Position numbers and translations under genes: made by a program
IMG/VR virus record: IMGVR_UViG_3300021197_001581
Coordinates: 1-33,586 of that record
DNA length: 33,586 nucleotides
Reading direction: 5' to 3' (one strand)
Source: a virus
The notes under the pieces: model-generated
Told to the model about the DNA's origin: nothing
The model's input: only the letters and a program-made list of their open reading frames with translations
The model's database searches: none
Shown: piece by piece, positions 18,187 through 26,820 of the stretch
How the letters are laid out: each line of letters opens with the position of its first letter
How positions within the stretch are numbered: the stretch's first letter is position 1

Positions 18187-18953
18187 ACCCCAGGATCTAC
18201 ATCGACATTGAGCCCACGCAGTTTGGAGTTAGCCGAAGCCACGAGTACGAACTTCAAGTCGGCCCCTATCAATGGTCGTACTTCACCCGAATTGATCGCT
18301 GCATTACTGACATTGGCAACAAGCTAGAGCGACTTGAAGCCTTTGCTCCTCAACACGAACAGGTGATTTGCCTTGGGCATCACAACAATTTTCGCTATGG
18401 GGTACTGCCCAGTTACAAAAGCAACAGGCTTGGTATACGCAAGGCCGCTGGCTATAAGGCTTTGAGAGATTGGATACAAGACAACTATGAAACACTTGTC
18501 TTCCCAAATGTTGAGGCCGACGACGTAATTGGATTGATGGCAGGCAGAGACGACATCATCTTTTCCACCGATAAAGATCTCAAGACGATCAAAGGCGTTC
18601 ACATGGATAACGAGGGCAACCTCACTGAAGTCACAGAGCTTGAAGCAAACCGCAGTTACTTCAGACAAGTCCTTACCGGCGATGCTGCTGATGGCTACAT
18701 GGGGTGCCCTGGCATTGGCAACAAATCAAAGATCTTTGAGCAGGAAGACTGGATCACCTGCTGCACTGAAGCTCACTTCTGGGATCTGGTGAAAAGCAAG
18801 TACGAGGAGAAGTCACACAAGCTGCGGTTGATGTATGACATCTACGACCCCATGGCCTACTGCTTACAGGTCGCCCGTGTTGCACGGATTCTTAGGCCAG
18901 GGGAATACGACCACCAATGGGATACTCCTGTCCTATGGGATGGGCCGAGTTAG
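18183..18953 (+). CDS. 5'-3' exonuclease / flap endonuclease, T7 gp6-like
   Basis: Removes RNA primers and degrades DNA from 5' ends, feeding nucleotides and recombination. The 256 residues carry the FEN-family landmarks in order: an N-terminal IYIDIEPT acidic site, VLPSYKSNR with the conserved basic residues near 80, NVEADDVIGL near 110, FSTDKDLKTI near 125 and the helix-hairpin-like LTGDAADGYMGCPGIG near 165-180. T7 gp6 has 300 residues; this is somewhat shorter at the C-terminus. It overlaps the upstream gene as ATGA and is followed after 28 nt by the lysin gene. Confidence 0.9.
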   Translation: MNPRIYIDIEPTQFGVSRSHEYELQVGPYQWSYFTRIDRCITDIGNKLERLEAFAPQHEQVICLGHHNNFRYGVLPSYKSNRLGIRKAAGYKALRDWIQDNYETLVFPNVEADDVIGLMAGRDDIIFSTDKDLKTIKGVHMDNEGNLTEVTELEANRSYFRQVLTGDAADGYMGCPGIGNKSKIFEQEDWITCCTEAHFWDLVKSKYEEKSHKLRLMYDIYDPMAYCLQVARVARILRPGEYDHQWDTPVLWDGPS

Positions 18954-18981
18954 AACTAGGAGGTCTACGTCCTCGTAATTG

Positions 18982-19701
18982 ATGGCCAACCCCATTCAGT
19001 TGACCGACGCGGCCCGGTTCTACAAGCAGGAGCCTCAGCAAGTCTCTGCTTTCGAGTGGCTTCAGCTCCAGCAAACGTCAGAGACGATGGCCGAGTTTGC
19101 CGAAAGATACCGAGACAAGCCACCGGCTCCTCCAGCGCCAGAGCCACAGACCGGCTACATCACGCCGGAGCTGATGCAGGGCATCACTGCGCATCCAGCG
19201 TCGTCTTTTGATGCAGCGTTCTGCAATGACTTCAATGACATGCTCGAATCCACTGGGTTTGATCAGCACCTAGACGCCATGCAGATGTTGATTTCCAACC
19301 TGTGCCATGAAAGTTGTGGCTTTCGCTACATGAAAGAGATAGATAGCGGCGAATATCTAAACGGCAGGAAAGATTTAGGCAACGTACTTCCGGGTGATGG
19401 TCCACGTTTCCGCGGCTGCGGCCCGTTGCAAGTGACTGGACGTAATCACCATCAGTCAGCATCAGATTGGCTACGCGATCACCGAGGAATAGATGATGGC
19501 AAAATCATGGACCTTGGTACTGATTACTCCGCTGACCATTACGCTTTTACCATCGCAATTCCTTGGCTTCTTAATAACGATCTACTTACTGTTTGCTTGC
19601 ATCAGGGGTTTGAAGCCTGCTGCGTAAAAATAAATGGTGGATACAACGGCTACGAAGATCGCTGTATTTGGTACTCAAAATGCAAGCTAGTGATGACGTG
19701 A
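18982..19701 (+). CDS. Endolysin, glycoside hydrolase family 19 (chitinase-like) lysozyme
   Basis: Degrades host peptidoglycan at lysis. From ATG 18982 there are 239 residues: a short N-terminal helix-rich module (LTDAARFYKQEPQQ, residues 5-45), a proline-rich linker (PPAPPAPEP, about 50-60), and a GH19 domain with the catalytic glutamate E110 in CHESCGFRYM, a second acidic region at MKEIDSGEYL, and the family signature GDGPRFRGCGPLQVTGRNH. It has no signal peptide, so a holin would be needed. AGGAGG lies 18 nt before the ATG, too far for normal use, with an in-frame TTG 3 nt upstream of the ATG. It ends in TGATG with the next small gene. Confidence 0.85.
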   Translation: MANPIQLTDAARFYKQEPQQVSAFEWLQLQQTSETMAEFAERYRDKPPAPPAPEPQTGYITPELMQGITAHPASSFDAAFCNDFNDMLESTGFDQHLDAMQMLISNLCHESCGFRYMKEIDSGEYLNGRKDLGNVLPGDGPRFRGCGPLQVTGRNHHQSASDWLRDHRGIDDGKIMDLGTDYSADHYAFTIAIPWLLNNDLLTVCLHQGFEACCVKINGGYNGYEDRCIWYSKCKLVMT

Positions 19702-19838
19702 TGGTTGGTCTATGTCGCCTCTACTGTTATCGGCAGGGCGTCTTCAAACTGGTTGATGTTCCTGTAAGTGAAGCCAAGAAGATGCAACGTGAGCTAACCC
19801 TTGATGATTGGGTCGTCACTCATACTGAGCACGTCTAG
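19701..19838 (+). CDS. Small protein downstream of the lysin, 45 aa
   Basis: ATG 19701 overlaps the lysin stop as TGATG. The product reads MVGLCRLYCYRQGVFKLVDV, then SEAKKMQRELTLDDWVVTHT; it contains a short beta-like start and one helix and has no membrane segment. Translational coupling to the lysin is the main support. Its 3' end overlaps the convergent leftward gene by 4 nt, with no terminator between the two convergent units. Confidence 0.55.
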   Translation: MVGLCRLYCYRQGVFKLVDVPVSEAKKMQRELTLDDWVVTHTEHV

Positions 19839-20050
19839 TCATGACCAGCTTCGGCCGCATATAGCGCAAAAGCTGAAGCTGTGATTTGCGCCATTAGTTC
19901 AGAGACTTGGCTGCCTGAGCACCGCTCATTGCCTGGGTCTCTACCTTGGATCTTTGGATAGATCGTAAAGCAACCGATCAACGTGCCGCTGATGATTAAC
20001 AGCTGGAATGTAATAACTCCAGCTACCAGCATCAGCGCAGGCTTCTTCAC
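19835..20050 (-). CDS. Small membrane protein, 71 aa, possible lysis accessory
   Basis: A short basic start (MKKPA) is followed by one hydrophobic segment (LMLVAGVITFQLLIISGTLIG, about residues 6-26), then a polar stretch with two cysteines region (RDPGNERCSGSQ) and a short helix. It could be a signal-anchor with a periplasmic tail, the layout of some holin or spanin components; no family recognised. The start is a GTG placed directly after the upstream TAG. It is the last gene of the leftward structural unit and is opposite the lysin cassette, which fits a lysis role. Confidence 0.55.
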   Translation of the reverse strand: MKKPALMLVAGVITFQLLIISGTLIGCFTIYPKIQGRDPGNERCSGSQVSELMAQITASAFALYAAEAGHD

Positions 20051-20365
20051 CTATAAGAACTTCCGGTGAGGAGTCTTAGGTTCAATCCGATAGGCTTCCA
20101 GCCCATTGGCATACGGACCAGCAAAGTTAATGTGCCAACCGGGTAGAGGTACAGGCGGAGTTAGTTCTTCACCTTCCTCGTCATAAGTACCTGGCTCGAA
20201 GATAGTGCCGACTACATCCATAGCCCAACCGAGGTCAGCTGTTTTGTAGTAGGCAGGAATCACTTCCTCTTCAACTGTTTCTTCAGGGACGTAATACCCT
20301 TCTGGTTGTAGTACTGCAATCGCAGTAGCTTCGTCAGGGAATTTGAAATAGGTTGTAGTTGTCAT
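20051..20365 (-). CDS. Small acidic protein after the tail-protein genes, 104 aa
   Basis: Begins MTTTTYFKFPDEATAIAVL, contains an acidic loop (EETVEEEVIP), tryptophan-containing strands (LGWAMDVVGTIFEPG, PGWHINFAGPY) and ends in a basic tail. I associate such proteins with tail-fibre chaperones or accessory proteins near fibre genes of cyanophages, but have no firm family. The start overlaps the stop of the third tail paralog as ATGA, so it belongs to the tail operon. Confidence 0.6.
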   Translation of the reverse strand: MTTTTYFKFPDEATAIAVLQPEGYYVPEETVEEEVIPAYYKTADLGWAMDVVGTIFEPGTYDEEGEELTPPVPLPGWHINFAGPYANGLEAYRIEPKTPHRKFL

Positions 20366-21621
20366 GAGGTTAGTGTTTGAAGTTCTGCGTCAGTTAGACG
20401 CTCGTTGTAGTAGGAGAGGCGGGCGATGTGACCGTTTAATTGCGTTTGATAGTTGTTGTTTACAGTTCCCCCAGTGTTTTTATTATTTGCATTTGTTATC
20501 TCAATTCCAGTGAACGTACCTGGCTGATGGTAAGTTCCACTGACAGCGGATTGCTCATTATTCACAAGTGCAAAGTCCAAGGAAGTTCCGGATTGGGTAA
20601 CCGCAAACTTATTTATAACGTTGACTGAGCTTGAATCAAGAATTGTCCTGCCACCACCTGGATTGCCAGGTGCGCTTAATTGTGAACGAAATCGAGTGGG
20701 TCCGGTACCGACGTAAGCTTGCCATCTGGAACCATCAGAGCTTATAAAAGTGAAAAACCCTGAAGAATTATCATTTGAGTTTAACAGGCTTACATTTTCA
20801 AACACCGTCCCTTCACTCTGGTTATACCAACTGCTGAAGTTATCACCAGTTATCTGAGCAATGTCAGCTGAGCGGGTAACAGTGCTGCCGGTTGTGGGGA
20901 TGTAGGAGGTTGGGAAGGAGCCTTGTTCTCCTTGTGCCCCCCAAAGGAACAGCCCATCACCTGCCGCTGCCGTGTAGGTGGGCAACCTATTCGATCCAGG
21001 GTCAGAAGGGGCTCCAAGAACTAAGACGTTTTTGTTAGTGTTACTAACTGATACTTGAGTAATTGAGCACCTGTACCAGCCGTCTTTCAATGGCTCGATT
21101 GTTGCTGAACTTGTGCTGAAATAAGTGATCAAACCATTCACTAAATCAAAGGTCGCAACTCTCGAATTGAATCCACTAGAAGAAGCTAACTGCAAAAAAC
21201 CATAAACATCAGCTTTTGCGTATATGGAGAACGTGTAATCTACCGCATCTGCGCCTAAAAAAGTACTTGTTATCCATGGGCGCACTGTTCCTACATTGGG
21301 CACAAATCTATCCGCCGTCGCAGTTCCGTCGGGCGCAATCGTGACATTAGGTGTCACCGAACATTCGGTTGCACCCCATGTGTCAAGCTCTTCGCTGTCG
21401 GGTTCAAGGTTCGTCCTACTCTCTTCAACCAATAACCCTAAGCATTCACCAGTCACTGGGTCATGGTCAAACCGTGGTTCATGATCAGCAGCACTGACGA
21501 CCAAGCCAGCACTATTGATATAAGTAGCACCAGAAGAACGACTGAACGTAACCCTAGGATCCAGCTGTTGTGAGTTCTGAAAGTCCAGCGTTATTGCTGG
21601 CATGATTATTGGATAAGTCAT
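20362..21621 (-). CDS. Tail/adhesion protein, paralog 3 of 3 (419 aa)
   Basis: The N-terminal 75 residues carry the shared module of this tandem family: LTLDFQNSQQLDPRVTFSRS, SGATYINSAGL and a DHEPRF...LLVEESRTNL segment. A jelly-roll-like middle (about 90-230, with TPNVTIAPDGTATAD and GLFLWGAQGEQGSFPTSYIP) is typical of carbohydrate-binding modules on phage tails. The C-terminal half starts with ITGDNFSSWYNQSEGT, a concanavalin-like strand pattern, and ends GHIARLSYYNERLTDAELQTLTS. It probably forms part of a receptor-binding tail appendage. ATG overlaps the upstream stop. Confidence 0.75.
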   Translation of the reverse strand: MTYPIIMPAITLDFQNSQQLDPRVTFSRSSGATYINSAGLVVSAADHEPRFDHDPVTGECLGLLVEESRTNLEPDSEELDTWGATECSVTPNVTIAPDGTATADRFVPNVGTVRPWITSTFLGADAVDYTFSIYAKADVYGFLQLASSSGFNSRVATFDLVNGLITYFSTSSATIEPLKDGWYRCSITQVSVSNTNKNVLVLGAPSDPGSNRLPTYTAAAGDGLFLWGAQGEQGSFPTSYIPTTGSTVTRSADIAQITGDNFSSWYNQSEGTVFENVSLLNSNDNSSGFFTFISSDGSRWQAYVGTGPTRFRSQLSAPGNPGGGRTILDSSSVNVINKFAVTQSGTSLDFALVNNEQSAVSGTYHQPGTFTGIEITNANNKNTGGTVNNNYQTQLNGHIARLSYYNERLTDAELQTLTS

Positions 21622-22814
21622 AGGGTTATGGTTTGAAGTTCAGCGTTGGATAGGCGGCGGGAGTAGTAGGAGAGGCGGGAGATAGGAGCGTTTGCCGGGA
21701 ATATGTTCAACCGATTCAATCCTGTTGACGGTGGATTGGTCGATGACTCAACAGTGCCACCATCAAAAACCATTGCCAAATCACTTGTGGCATAAGCCAA
21801 TGCTGTACTGACAACAGGTGCAGTAGCTATAGAAAAACTCGTCGTCGGTGAACCTCTTACTCTCCACATTTGTTGGTCTGCACCAGTGCTGCTACCAAAT
21901 AAAATGCCCGGACGAGCTCCTGCGCGGGTAGCGTTCCTATCGGCAAAAGAAAGGATTCGCGTGTCGCTGCCCGTCGCGTATGTTTGTCCTGCAAACTTTG
22001 CGTAGATTGTTCCTTCACTTTGGTTATACCAACTACTGAAGTTATCCCCGCCGACCTGAGCAGTATCAGCAGAGCGGGTTACGGTGCTTCCTGCGGTGGG
22101 GATGCAACTGGTTGGGAAGAGACCATCCTCTGCTTGAGGGGCGCAAACCAATACATCAACATCCCCCTCAGTGTTGGGGTGAAAATAATTACCACCAACA
22201 GCAAAAAGACCGCTATCTGCTATAACAGTGTTAATTAAAAAAATGCGATACCAACCATTTGAATATTTTTCAAATCCTATGTCATCTGTAGTTACACTGT
22301 CATTTTGGAAGAATTTGAATTGCTCGGTTGCAAACTCAAAGTACCGACTATTTGACGCAGTGCTATTCCCATAATCCAAGCCAACTTTTGTCCCCCCATT
22401 GTTTTTGACAAAAACGGAATAAGTCCTGTCTAAACCTGTCGGAAAGCGAGTTGCTCGATTGATGACTAATGCTTTACCAATTTGATTACTATTCACCGAT
22501 TGTGGTCTTACTCTCCAAGACAACATACCGTCGATTGGACTGTCTGTACTACTGGAGAAGGAGTTTAGATTTAGTGTTTCGTTAGGTAAGGCCGATAGAT
22601 CAGTAGAGTTAGAAACAATGTTCGTCCTACTCTCCTCAATCAACAACCCCCCTTCTTCAAACCTTGCCTCATGATCACTAGCTGTTGTAATCAACCCTGT
22701 ATCAGGATTGAGGTAAGTAGCACTAGACGAACGACTAAAGGTAATACGTGGGTCCAGCTGACGACTGTTGGCAAAGTCCAGGGTTAGTTCTGGACGTATG
22801 GTTGGATAAGTCAT
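21618..22814 (-). CDS. Tail/adhesion protein, paralog 2 of 3 (398 aa)
   Basis: It has the same three-part layout as its neighbours: an N-terminal LTLDFANSRQLDPRITFSRS module ending at EESRTN, a divergent jelly-roll-like middle (about residues 80-230) closed by GLFPTSCIPTAGSTVTRSAD, then VGGDNFSSWYNQSEGT and a concanavalin-like C-terminal domain ending ISRLSYYSRRLSNAELQTITL. The ends are strongly conserved among the three paralogs while the middle and distal domain vary, as expected for receptor-binding proteins under selection. Starts and stops are joined by ATGA/TGATG-type overlaps. Confidence 0.75.
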   Translation of the reverse strand: MTYPTIRPELTLDFANSRQLDPRITFSRSSSATYLNPDTGLITTASDHEARFEEGGLLIEESRTNIVSNSTDLSALPNETLNLNSFSSSTDSPIDGMLSWRVRPQSVNSNQIGKALVINRATRFPTGLDRTYSVFVKNNGGTKVGLDYGNSTASNSRYFEFATEQFKFFQNDSVTTDDIGFEKYSNGWYRIFLINTVIADSGLFAVGGNYFHPNTEGDVDVLVCAPQAEDGLFPTSCIPTAGSTVTRSADTAQVGGDNFSSWYNQSEGTIYAKFAGQTYATGSDTRILSFADRNATRAGARPGILFGSSTGADQQMWRVRGSPTTSFSIATAPVVSTALAYATSDLAMVFDGGTVESSTNPPSTGLNRLNIFPANAPISRLSYYSRRLSNAELQTITL

Positions 22815-23911
22815 GATGTGATTGCCTCCAGTTGTTCGTTAGTTAGTCGTTCGGGGTAGTAGGAGAGGCGGGCAACACAACCGTTAAGTCGATTAGTCCC
22901 TCCATAAGCTATATTTCGCCCAATTGTCATTTGGGCAACACTGTTTATTGTGTTGTTACTGCCGGTTTTATTAACACCCTTAACAGCAAATGCGTAATCG
23001 CCTGGTTTAATTGCATAGGCAAATTTTATAGGGTTGCCGTCTACTACATTAGTATGCTGAATGTTTGTGTTGGCATTAGTACCATTGACTTGGAGATTTA
23101 GATTGATAGTACCGTTTACCATTACTCGATTGTTATTAGTACCAAGATACACTGCATCACCGGGCCTCAATGATGGTCCCACATCAGCAAGCATAGTGCC
23201 TTCACTGTTGTTATACCAAGAGCTGAAGTTATCACCAGTTATAGTGCAGACATCAGCTGCTCTAGTTACTGTTGAGCCGGACGTTGGTATAAACGATGTT
23301 TCAAAACTTCCCTTTTCAGCTTGTTCTCCCCATACGTCTATATCGCAGCCACTCGAATCACTAGCTCTAATTCCAAATGTTTTACCAGTGATGGCGGGTA
23401 CATCTGTTGCATCACTGATTACTCGAATCCAAGAACCATCTGCCGGCAATGTAGTTGTTATGGTAGACGATGTACTAGACAAAGTACAGTCAACATTTTG
23501 AGCTACACCAGTGCGAGATCGAGCATATACAGAGCATATATGAGTCCCTGTTGCTGCTGGATTAAAGAGTCTTTTTCCTCCGCCAGTGGCCACCGACGAT
23601 TGGATTCTGATGCAACCTGTGGACCCGTCGGGAGCCGTAGATGTTGAGCTGACGGGAGTAGCACCGCCGGAAAGTAAGTCCCAATTTGAGGCATTTGGTG
23701 TGGACGTATTTAGTATTAAGTTAGTCCTAGCCTCTTCAATCAACAAACCCTCTTCTTCAAACCTAGCTTGATGTTCATCGGCATACTTAATAACACCACC
23801 CTCAACATAAGTAGCTGAGGATGATCTACTAAACGAGATCCTTGGATCAAGCTGTTTACTCTTTTGAAAGTCCAGCGTCAGGGATGGCCGGACTGTTGGA
23901 TACATACTCAT
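22811..23911 (-). CDS. Tail/adhesion protein, paralog 1 of 3 (366 aa)
   Basis: The shortest of the three paralogs. The N-terminal module (LTLDFQKSKQLDPRISFSRS, then EEARTNLILN), a middle with SSTSTAPDGSTGCIRI and SFETSFIPTSGSTVTRAADV, and the C-terminal domain from ITGDNFSSWYNNSEGT to CVARLSYYPERLTNEQLEAITS are all present. The start overlaps the stop of the large fibre gene as TGATG, which links the four proteins as one coupled tail operon. A role as alternate or additional receptor-binding subunit is inferred. Confidence 0.75.
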   Translation of the reverse strand: MSMYPTVRPSLTLDFQKSKQLDPRISFSRSSSATYVEGGVIKYADEHQARFEEEGLLIEEARTNLILNTSTPNASNWDLLSGGATPVSSTSTAPDGSTGCIRIQSSVATGGGKRLFNPAATGTHICSVYARSRTGVAQNVDCTLSSTSSTITTTLPADGSWIRVISDATDVPAITGKTFGIRASDSSGCDIDVWGEQAEKGSFETSFIPTSGSTVTRAADVCTITGDNFSSWYNNSEGTMLADVGPSLRPGDAVYLGTNNNRVMVNGTINLNLQVNGTNANTNIQHTNVVDGNPIKFAYAIKPGDYAFAVKGVNKTGSNNTINSVAQMTIGRNIAYGGTNRLNGCVARLSYYPERLTNEQLEAITS

Positions 23912-26799
23912 CAGCTCAAAGTCAATGTGGTTGAACGAATGGTGCCGTCAAGTCCTTTCATGACGAGCTGAATAGACGTGTCAGATACATACCTGAACTG
24001 AATGTCACCGCCGGTCTGTGGAGCTGAATAGAAGCTTCCAGTAGGGAAGTAAGGACGTAGAGTGCCTACTTCATCGACAAATGCTTGTTTGCCTAAGTAA
24101 CCATTAATAGGTATATTTTCAGGCGCAGTGCCAATATCACCGCCAACCAGGCTTCCCCAGTTAGTGCCGTCATGACTTTCGTATTTGCTAGTTGTACTGT
24201 TAAACCGGATCATCCCAGCTTCTGGTGTTGTTGGTCGTTGCGCTTCAGTACCAACAGGAACAATAATTGCAGTTGTTGAATCAATATCTACTTCACCTGT
24301 TCCGTTAGGAGCCAGTGTAATGTTTCCATCAGTAACGCTAACAATTGAGTTACCGTTTACATCTAAAGGACCACCTAGTTGTGGGGTAGTGTCATTAACA
24401 ACGTCAACACCAGTAAGGTTTGAACCGTCGCCAGTAAACGACGTAGCAGTTACCGTACCTGTAATATTTACATTACCAGTACCTGTAATATTCTTAGTAT
24501 TTAGGTCTAAGTTTCCGCCAAGCTTCGGACTAGGGTCTGATTCAACTTCGGTTTGCACAGCCCCAACCGGCAGTGAAACCTGTCCTGTCCTCTGGTCAAC
24601 CAGCAGCGCGTCACCACCAATTCCAACCTGAAAACGACCGTTCTCATCAGTGCTGCTGAGATAAACAGCGCCCCCGTTGTAGGCAGAATTAGTGCCACTG
24701 CCTCCCAGTTGAATAGCTTGCTTGGCCGTGTCTGAAATGCCGCCTAGCCACGGTGCTGCCCGGTAGTCCGTGCCATGGACCGCGCCCACGTACTCAAACG
24801 TGTGGCCGCTAGTGCTGATCTGGCTTCGCAGGTAGAACTTAACTGCCGTGCCATTACTGACAGCTCCGGGGTTTAGTCCCAAGTTGACGGATTTATTGTT
24901 AGGAGATGGGTTGAGAACCGTGACGACGCACGAGTTACCAGCAACAGTAGTAGCACTGAGGATGGGATACAGCTCAGAGCCAATCTCCATCATCATCGTG
25001 GAGCCTGGCTGGTTAGTTGTGTAACTGGTTGCCAACCCAGAAACCGTAATGTTCTTATCGCCAGGGACGTATGCACCCGTTGTGCCTGTATACCCGTTGT
25101 ATGTGCCTGATGTCGTGCCAGTAATTAACTCTGTTGCTGACTTGCCATCAGCGATTAAGCCGTAACGACCGAAATCTGTCGTACATGCAGTTAAGTTCGC
25201 ACTACCGCCAGACCTTACTTTGCAATGATATGAAGCAAAAGTTGAGAAGAAGGAAACACATTGCGCATAACCGTTGTTTGCAATTAGCAGCGTAGGCCCG
25301 TCTAAATTAATGTTAGTAAAGGAATCTACGACAAATGAGCGAAGAGGAGAGTTGCTTGCCGGTGCGCTTCCGTCAACATAAATACCGCCTCCAGTAGGAC
25401 TGGAAGTAATATCCCCGCCCGTACCACCAGCTAAATTATTAGGGTCAAAGTTGTCATTATCAATATTGCTATCTGCAAAGTTTGTGCAGTTTTGTATGTA
25501 AGGAGATTTACGGATAACACTGCCTGTCCTGAACCTCGCGACCCATCCCTGATTGGGCGGCAACCCATAAGTGGCATCAGGGTCAACGCTTCCAGCAGCT
25601 CCCCGAGTACCGCTAGCTTTTAATCCAGCAAACGACATCCCGTTGATATAAGTGCCGGAGTCACAGAGGAACATCGTCGCTTCCTCCGTTGCAGTCGTCG
25701 GATGGACAAACACCGAGCGGATTGACTGGCCAACAATGCTCAGGTTCTGAGCTGTAATCGTGATGGGGAACGTCTCCTGATAAACACCAGGAGAAATAAG
25801 GATGATTGAGCCATCACCAAAGCTGGTGTCAGCGTTGGCCTGCTCAACAGCTGCCTTGATTGTCAGCTTGGGACTGATGATTCGGTGGCCATCGAACGAG
25901 TCATTGCCATTGCTGGCATCGACATAAATGATCTTGGGCTGGGTAGTGAATGTTCCGCCTGATGTAATTGACGCCCAATTCGTTCCATCCCATACCGATA
26001 AAGTTTTGTTGACATCATCTTGGAACCAGAATTTGCCCTGCTGATATGGCGCTGCTGGCGGCAATGTCAAGCTGACGATATTGTCATGCCTGCGAGCAAT
26101 GGCCCCTGCTGTTGCCTGAGCTGCATCGTCCCAGGCAGGAGTGCCTGCATCTTGATCTGCAACGTCACGACTAGGAACGTTTACCCACTGGCTAGTGGTG
26201 CCGTCGTACCTGAGAGCATTTTTATCAACAGGGCTGGTGAGATTTGCATCTTTTAAATCATCGACCCCGACTGTTGCCTCAGTAATTTCAATAGGAGTCT
26301 TGTTTACCCATTTCTGGGAAGTCGCATCAAACGTCAGCTGATCCCAATTAACGGGACTGGTGATCGTGACATCACCCAAATTGTCCAGGTCAACAAAATC
26401 ACCAGGGCCAGCCCCGCCGCCAGTAATTTCCCCAAGCCAATCGGTCAGCTCTTGATCGATATAAAGGCTTTGCTCTTCGCTGGTATTTAGATCCTCAGCA
26501 ACGATATAGCTACCGTCTTGCCACTGCACTGTTTGCTCGTTTACAGGAGTGGATCTCTGGATTTTTAACTGTTGAGCCGCTGTCGGTGCAGTTCCAACTG
26601 TCACCAGCTGATCGTTATCCCAAACAAACTGATCACCTGTTGGTGTCCCTGACTGAATGACGGTCAACTTTGTCTGGCTGCCATCGACAATCACGATGCG
26701 ATAAACATCAACAGTGTCGCGATCCAGAAAATCAAACGTGACCGGAAACGCGACCTGTGAGCCGGTCCCCGGATATACGTCAGCTGAATAAAACGACAT
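23911..26799 (-). CDS. Tail fibre / tailspike with T7 gp17-type N-terminus and beta-helix domain
   Basis: The first ~125 residues match the T7 gp17 virion-anchoring domain (YPGTGSQVAFPVTFDFLDRD, then DDNQL-like and VAEDLNTSEEQSLYIDQELT). A repeat-containing stalk (about 135-280) follows, then a pectin-lyase-like right-handed beta-helix starting at KIIYVDASNGNDSFDGH and including SIILISPGVYQETFPITI, up to about residue 650. The C-terminal part has repeated short strands (LGGNLDLNTKNITGTGNVNI) and an end domain. The 962-residue length exceeds T7 gp17 (553). It probably attaches to the tail and recognises or degrades surface polysaccharide; a catalytic site cannot be assigned by eye. Confidence 0.88.
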   Translation of the reverse strand: MSFYSADVYPGTGSQVAFPVTFDFLDRDTVDVYRIVIVDGSQTKLTVIQSGTPTGDQFVWDNDQLVTVGTAPTAAQQLKIQRSTPVNEQTVQWQDGSYIVAEDLNTSEEQSLYIDQELTDWLGEITGGGAGPGDFVDLDNLGDVTITSPVNWDQLTFDATSQKWVNKTPIEITEATVGVDDLKDANLTSPVDKNALRYDGTTSQWVNVPSRDVADQDAGTPAWDDAAQATAGAIARRHDNIVSLTLPPAAPYQQGKFWFQDDVNKTLSVWDGTNWASITSGGTFTTQPKIIYVDASNGNDSFDGHRIISPKLTIKAAVEQANADTSFGDGSIILISPGVYQETFPITITAQNLSIVGQSIRSVFVHPTTATEEATMFLCDSGTYINGMSFAGLKASGTRGAAGSVDPDATYGLPPNQGWVARFRTGSVIRKSPYIQNCTNFADSNIDNDNFDPNNLAGGTGGDITSSPTGGGIYVDGSAPASNSPLRSFVVDSFTNINLDGPTLLIANNGYAQCVSFFSTFASYHCKVRSGGSANLTACTTDFGRYGLIADGKSATELITGTTSGTYNGYTGTTGAYVPGDKNITVSGLATSYTTNQPGSTMMMEIGSELYPILSATTVAGNSCVVTVLNPSPNNKSVNLGLNPGAVSNGTAVKFYLRSQISTSGHTFEYVGAVHGTDYRAAPWLGGISDTAKQAIQLGGSGTNSAYNGGAVYLSSTDENGRFQVGIGGDALLVDQRTGQVSLPVGAVQTEVESDPSPKLGGNLDLNTKNITGTGNVNITGTVTATSFTGDGSNLTGVDVVNDTTPQLGGPLDVNGNSIVSVTDGNITLAPNGTGEVDIDSTTAIIVPVGTEAQRPTTPEAGMIRFNSTTSKYESHDGTNWGSLVGGDIGTAPENIPINGYLGKQAFVDEVGTLRPYFPTGSFYSAPQTGGDIQFRYVSDTSIQLVMKGLDGTIRSTTLTLS

Positions 26800-26820
26800 C
26801 TGTTCTGCGGGGCAGTAACT

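Noticed and set aside
24185-24631. Plus-strand frames opposite the fibre and tail genes (for example 24185-24631 and 23061-23501)
   Set aside because: They are antisense shadows of the repetitive beta-rich tail proteins, rich in Val/Ser/Pro, with no ribosome-binding sites or family features.
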